Below, piece by piece: positions 60,741-64,000 of a stretch of DNA of 64,000 nucleotides. Positions within the stretch are counted from its first letter, which is position 1. Every line of letters starts with the position of its first letter. The position numbers and the translations under genes were made by a program. The notes under the pieces were generated by a model. It was not told where the DNA came from. It saw nothing but the letters and a program-made list of their open reading frames with translations, and did not search any database. The stretch comes from an uncultured Collinsella sp. (GTDB lineage Bacteria; Actinomycetota; Coriobacteriia; Coriobacteriales; Coriobacteriaceae): assembly GCA_958433005.1 (NCBI GenBank), contig CAUAWV010000006.1, forward strand, positions 9,064 through 73,063. The letters run 5' to 3'.

Positions 60741-62216
60741 CTACAGCGCCATCGTGCGGGCGCGGTCGATACGCGCCAGACAGTCGTCGCGGCCGACGAG
60801 CGCCATGGTCTCGCCCAGCGGGGGGCTCACCATGTTGCCGCAGACGGCGACGCGCACGGCCTGGAACACCACGCGCTTCTTGAGGTCCATCTGCTCGGGC
60901 AGCGGCTCAAGCGCGGCGTCGATGGCCTCGGCAGTCCACTTGTCCACGCCCTCGAGCGCGGCCTTGGCGGCGTCCAGAATGGAACCCATACCCTCCTTGG
61001 CCAGGCCCTTGTTAACGGATTTCTCGTCATACTCGAGCGTCTCGGCCGTGGCAAAGATGGGAGCGGCGACAGTCACGGCTTCGGCCGGCATCTTGGTGCG
61101 CGGCTTGACGATGGCGGCAAGCGCATCGATCCAATCCTCGCCGTACTCGACGTTACCCTCGATGAGACCCGCCTCGTGCAGCTCGGGAACCATGATCTCG
61201 TCGGCAAACTGGGCATCGGACATGCCGTTGATGTACTCGGCATTGACCCAGTCGAGCTTCTTGGGGTCAAAGGTCGCCGGGTTCTTGGAGATGCGGTCGA
61301 GCGAGAACTTGCTAGCAAGAACATCGCGCGGGATGATCGTGGTCTCGCCGTCGAGCGACCAGCCAAGCAGCGCCAGGTAGTTGACGAAGGCGTCGGAAAG
61401 GTAACCGGCGTCGCGGTACTCCTCCACCGAAGTTGCGCCGTGGCGCTTAGAGAGCTTCTTACCGTCGGCGCCCAGGATCATGGAGATGTGGGCGAACGTG
61501 GGCACGGGCGCGCCGAGGGCCTCGTAGACCATGACCTGGCGCGGGGTGTTGGACAGGTGGTCGTCGCCGCGGATGACATGGGTGATCTTCATCATGGCGT
61601 CGTCGACGACGGTCGCGAAGTTGTACGTGGGCGTGCCATCGGAGCGGAAGATGACAAAGTCGTCGAGCTCCTTGGCGTCGAAGGTCACCTCGCCGTGAAC
61701 GGCGTCGTGGATGACGACGTCGCCGCGGTCCTCGGGCACCTTGATGCGCAGGACGTAGGACTCGCCGGCCTCGATGCGGCGGCGGGCCTCCTCGGGATCA
61801 AGATCGCGGCAACGACGCTGATAGCCCTGGAAGGGGTCCTTGCGCTCCTGCGCGGCCTTGCGGTCGGCGTCGAGCTGCTCCTTGGTGCAGAAGCAGGGAT
61901 AGGCCTTGCCCTCGTCCCAAAGTTTCTGGGCGGCCTGCTTGTACAGGTCCAGGCGCTCGGTCTGGGCATAGGGGCCATAGTCGCCGCCCACCTCGGGACC
62001 CTCGTCCCAATCCAGGCCCAGCCAACGCATGGCGCGCAGGATGATCTGCGTATTCTCGTCGGTGGAACGGGTGGGATCGGTGTCGTCGATGCGCAGGATG
62101 AACGTGCCGCCGTTAGCACGGGCGAAAGCCCAGTTATAGATAGCGGTGCGGGCGCCGCCGATGTGCAGCTTGCCCGTCGGTGAGGGTGCAAAGCGGACGC
62201 GAACGTCTGATGCCAT
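60741..62216 (-). CDS. gltX: Glutamyl-tRNA synthetase
   Basis: Charges tRNA-Glu. The 491-residue class I synthetase has the HIGH motif in FAPSPTGKLHIGGAR at the N terminus, DDTDPTRS, and GKKLSKRHGA as the KMSKS motif. GAGGAG lies 6 nt before the ATG at 62216; the longer upstream frame has no support. Whether it is discriminating (Glu only) or not cannot be told by eye. Confidence 0.96.
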   Translation of the reverse strand: MASDVRVRFAPSPTGKLHIGGARTAIYNWAFARANGGTFILRIDDTDPTRSTDENTQIILRAMRWLGLDWDEGPEVGGDYGPYAQTERLDLYKQAAQKLWDEGKAYPCFCTKEQLDADRKAAQERKDPFQGYQRRCRDLDPEEARRRIEAGESYVLRIKVPEDRGDVVIHDAVHGEVTFDAKELDDFVIFRSDGTPTYNFATVVDDAMMKITHVIRGDDHLSNTPRQVMVYEALGAPVPTFAHISMILGADGKKLSKRHGATSVEEYRDAGYLSDAFVNYLALLGWSLDGETTIIPRDVLASKFSLDRISKNPATFDPKKLDWVNAEYINGMSDAQFADEIMVPELHEAGLIEGNVEYGEDWIDALAAIVKPRTKMPAEAVTVAAPIFATAETLEYDEKSVNKGLAKEGMGSILDAAKAALEGVDKWTAEAIDAALEPLPEQMDLKKRVVFQAVRVAVCGNMVSPPLGETMALVGRDDCLARIDRARTMAL

Positions 62217-62301
62217 GGAAATCTCCTCGATTGCAGGATGGATGTCTAACCGCATCAGTATAAAGCAACAAAGCAACCTCCGCACAAAGGGCACCGACCT
62301 G

Positions 62302-62389
62302 CTCATTGGGGACAGACTTAAATGACCATTCTTTGGGCAACCTGTCGGCGCTTAGGTAAGGCTGATTATTTAAGTCTGTCCCCAATGAG
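62302..62389. repeat. Inverted-repeat element E, REP-like (GGGGACAGACTT arms)
   Basis: Arms CTCATTGGGGACAGACTTAA (62302 on) through 62323 and the complement at 62368-62389, 22 bp perfect, 44-nt loop. TTGGGGACAGACTT words are typical of REP hairpins moved by RAYT transposases in many bacteria; no such transposase is in this window. It lies in the divergent gap between gltX and metK. Confidence 0.88.
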
Positions 62390-62394
62390 TAGGT

Positions 62395-62499
62395 GCGGAA
62401 AGGGTGTGAATGTTTGATTTACGCGCTATGATGTGCCCTTGCATAGAGAGCCCGGCGGAATGGTAACGGTCGCTGGGACACGTTTTTGAAAGGACAATC
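62395..62499 (+). promoter_or_regulatory. metK promoter and leader
   Basis: A TATGAT box at 62427-62432 with a weak TGTGAA 16 bp upstream could be the promoter. The leader has CCCGGCG / CGCTGGG (62451-62476 region), a stem with one wobble pair. I see no standard SAM riboswitch core. The ribosome site is GAAAGGA at 62488-62494. Confidence 0.45.
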
Positions 62500-63780
<1,281 letters not shown>

Positions 63781-63820
63781 ACTAACGAGAAAAGCCACAG
63801 CCGAATAAACACACACCAAT

Positions 63821-63855
63821 AAGAGGTACCGGAACAACCGGTACCTCTTTTTTAT
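63821..63855 (+). terminator. Terminator of metK
   Basis: AAGAGGTACCGG / CCGGTACCTCTT stem with a 5-nt loop, followed by TTTTTATT. Confidence 0.9.
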
Positions 63856-63940
63856 TAACCGATGGTGAAGATGGCCGACATGGGACATGGAATAGTTCAC
63901 AGGCCGATAAATTTTGCAGCAGAGCGACTGCAACCATGTA

Positions 63941-64000
63941 TCCTAAGTTCCGAGGGCTTTAGTATTTGGTCGATCGCGAGTTCCGCACGAGCCGGAGAGC
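63941..64000. repeat. Family B copy 2, cut by the window edge
   Basis: TTCCGAGGGCTTTAGTATTT and, further on, AGTTCCGCACGAGCC (63979-63993) match in order the left arm and loop core of the element at 57378. The right half lies outside the window, so the inverted repeat cannot be checked here. Confidence 0.65.

Noticed and set aside
62440..62499. SAM riboswitch before metK
   Set aside because: A stem is present, but the conserved cores of SAM-I, SAM-II or SAM-IV are not visible.

Overview
The window looks like a chromosomal piece of a high-GC Gram-positive of the class Coriobacteriia, most like a gut Collinsella. That is an inference from protein resemblance, base composition and gene order; no marker gene such as rRNA is present.

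Layout. (1) 1-11.3 kb, minus strand: a dense housekeeping run transcribed from an ABC-F gene through a small membrane protein, an M50 protease, scpA, scpB, rluB, cmk, plsC, ispH, a radical-SAM DUF512 protein and der to plsY, which is cut by the left edge. (2) 11.3-14.5 kb: two near-identical tRNA-Ala(GGC) units, a CAT-anticodon tRNA, a tRNA-Val(CAC), an orphan nuclease-like gene and a short integrase-like remnant. (3) 14.6-21.2 kb: an accessory stretch with a frameshifted DUF3825 gene, a dCTP-deaminase-like membrane protein next to a coiled-coil membrane protein, two AT-rich orphan genes and an LPXTG surface protein. (4) 21.8-36.8 kb, minus strand: a Wzx/Wzy-type exopolysaccharide locus, led by a NusG/LoaP-like antiterminator and an initiating phosphoglycosyl transferase, with UDP-L-FucNAc genes (capE, capF, capG), glycosyltransferases, an acetyltransferase broken at a G8 tract, Wzy, a pyruvyl transferase, a ThDP enzyme, an SDR enzyme and Wzx. 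(5) 37.6-40.4 kb: a third tRNA-Ala, a possible HEPN toxin-antitoxin pair, thiN and a HAD phosphatase. (6) 40.7-54.1 kb, plus strand: a complete glycogen locus, glgB-glgP-glgC-glgD-glgA, then a fused GH13 amylase/4-alpha-glucanotransferase. (7) 54.2-64 kb: an FmdB zinc ribbon, rsmB-fmt-def-priA, gltX and metK.

How the parts work together. The glycogen genes cover ADP-glucose synthesis, chain extension, branching, phosphorolysis and maltodextrin handling. GlgB and GlgA both carry long Lys/Ala/Thr-rich, histone-H1-like tails. The polysaccharide genes overlap or abut and look like one long operon that would need processive antitermination.

The most unusual non-coding signal is a set of long, perfect or near-perfect inverted repeats. 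One family has four copies (11712-11860, 12711-12844, 50431-50560, 54549-54678), each about 130-150 bp. The arms differ in one copy yet stay complementary, and all four keep an identical 14-nt core, CTACCTGCGGTTTT, near the middle. A second family (57378-57511 and the right edge) shares a different loop core. I do not recognise either family, and novelty has not been tested.
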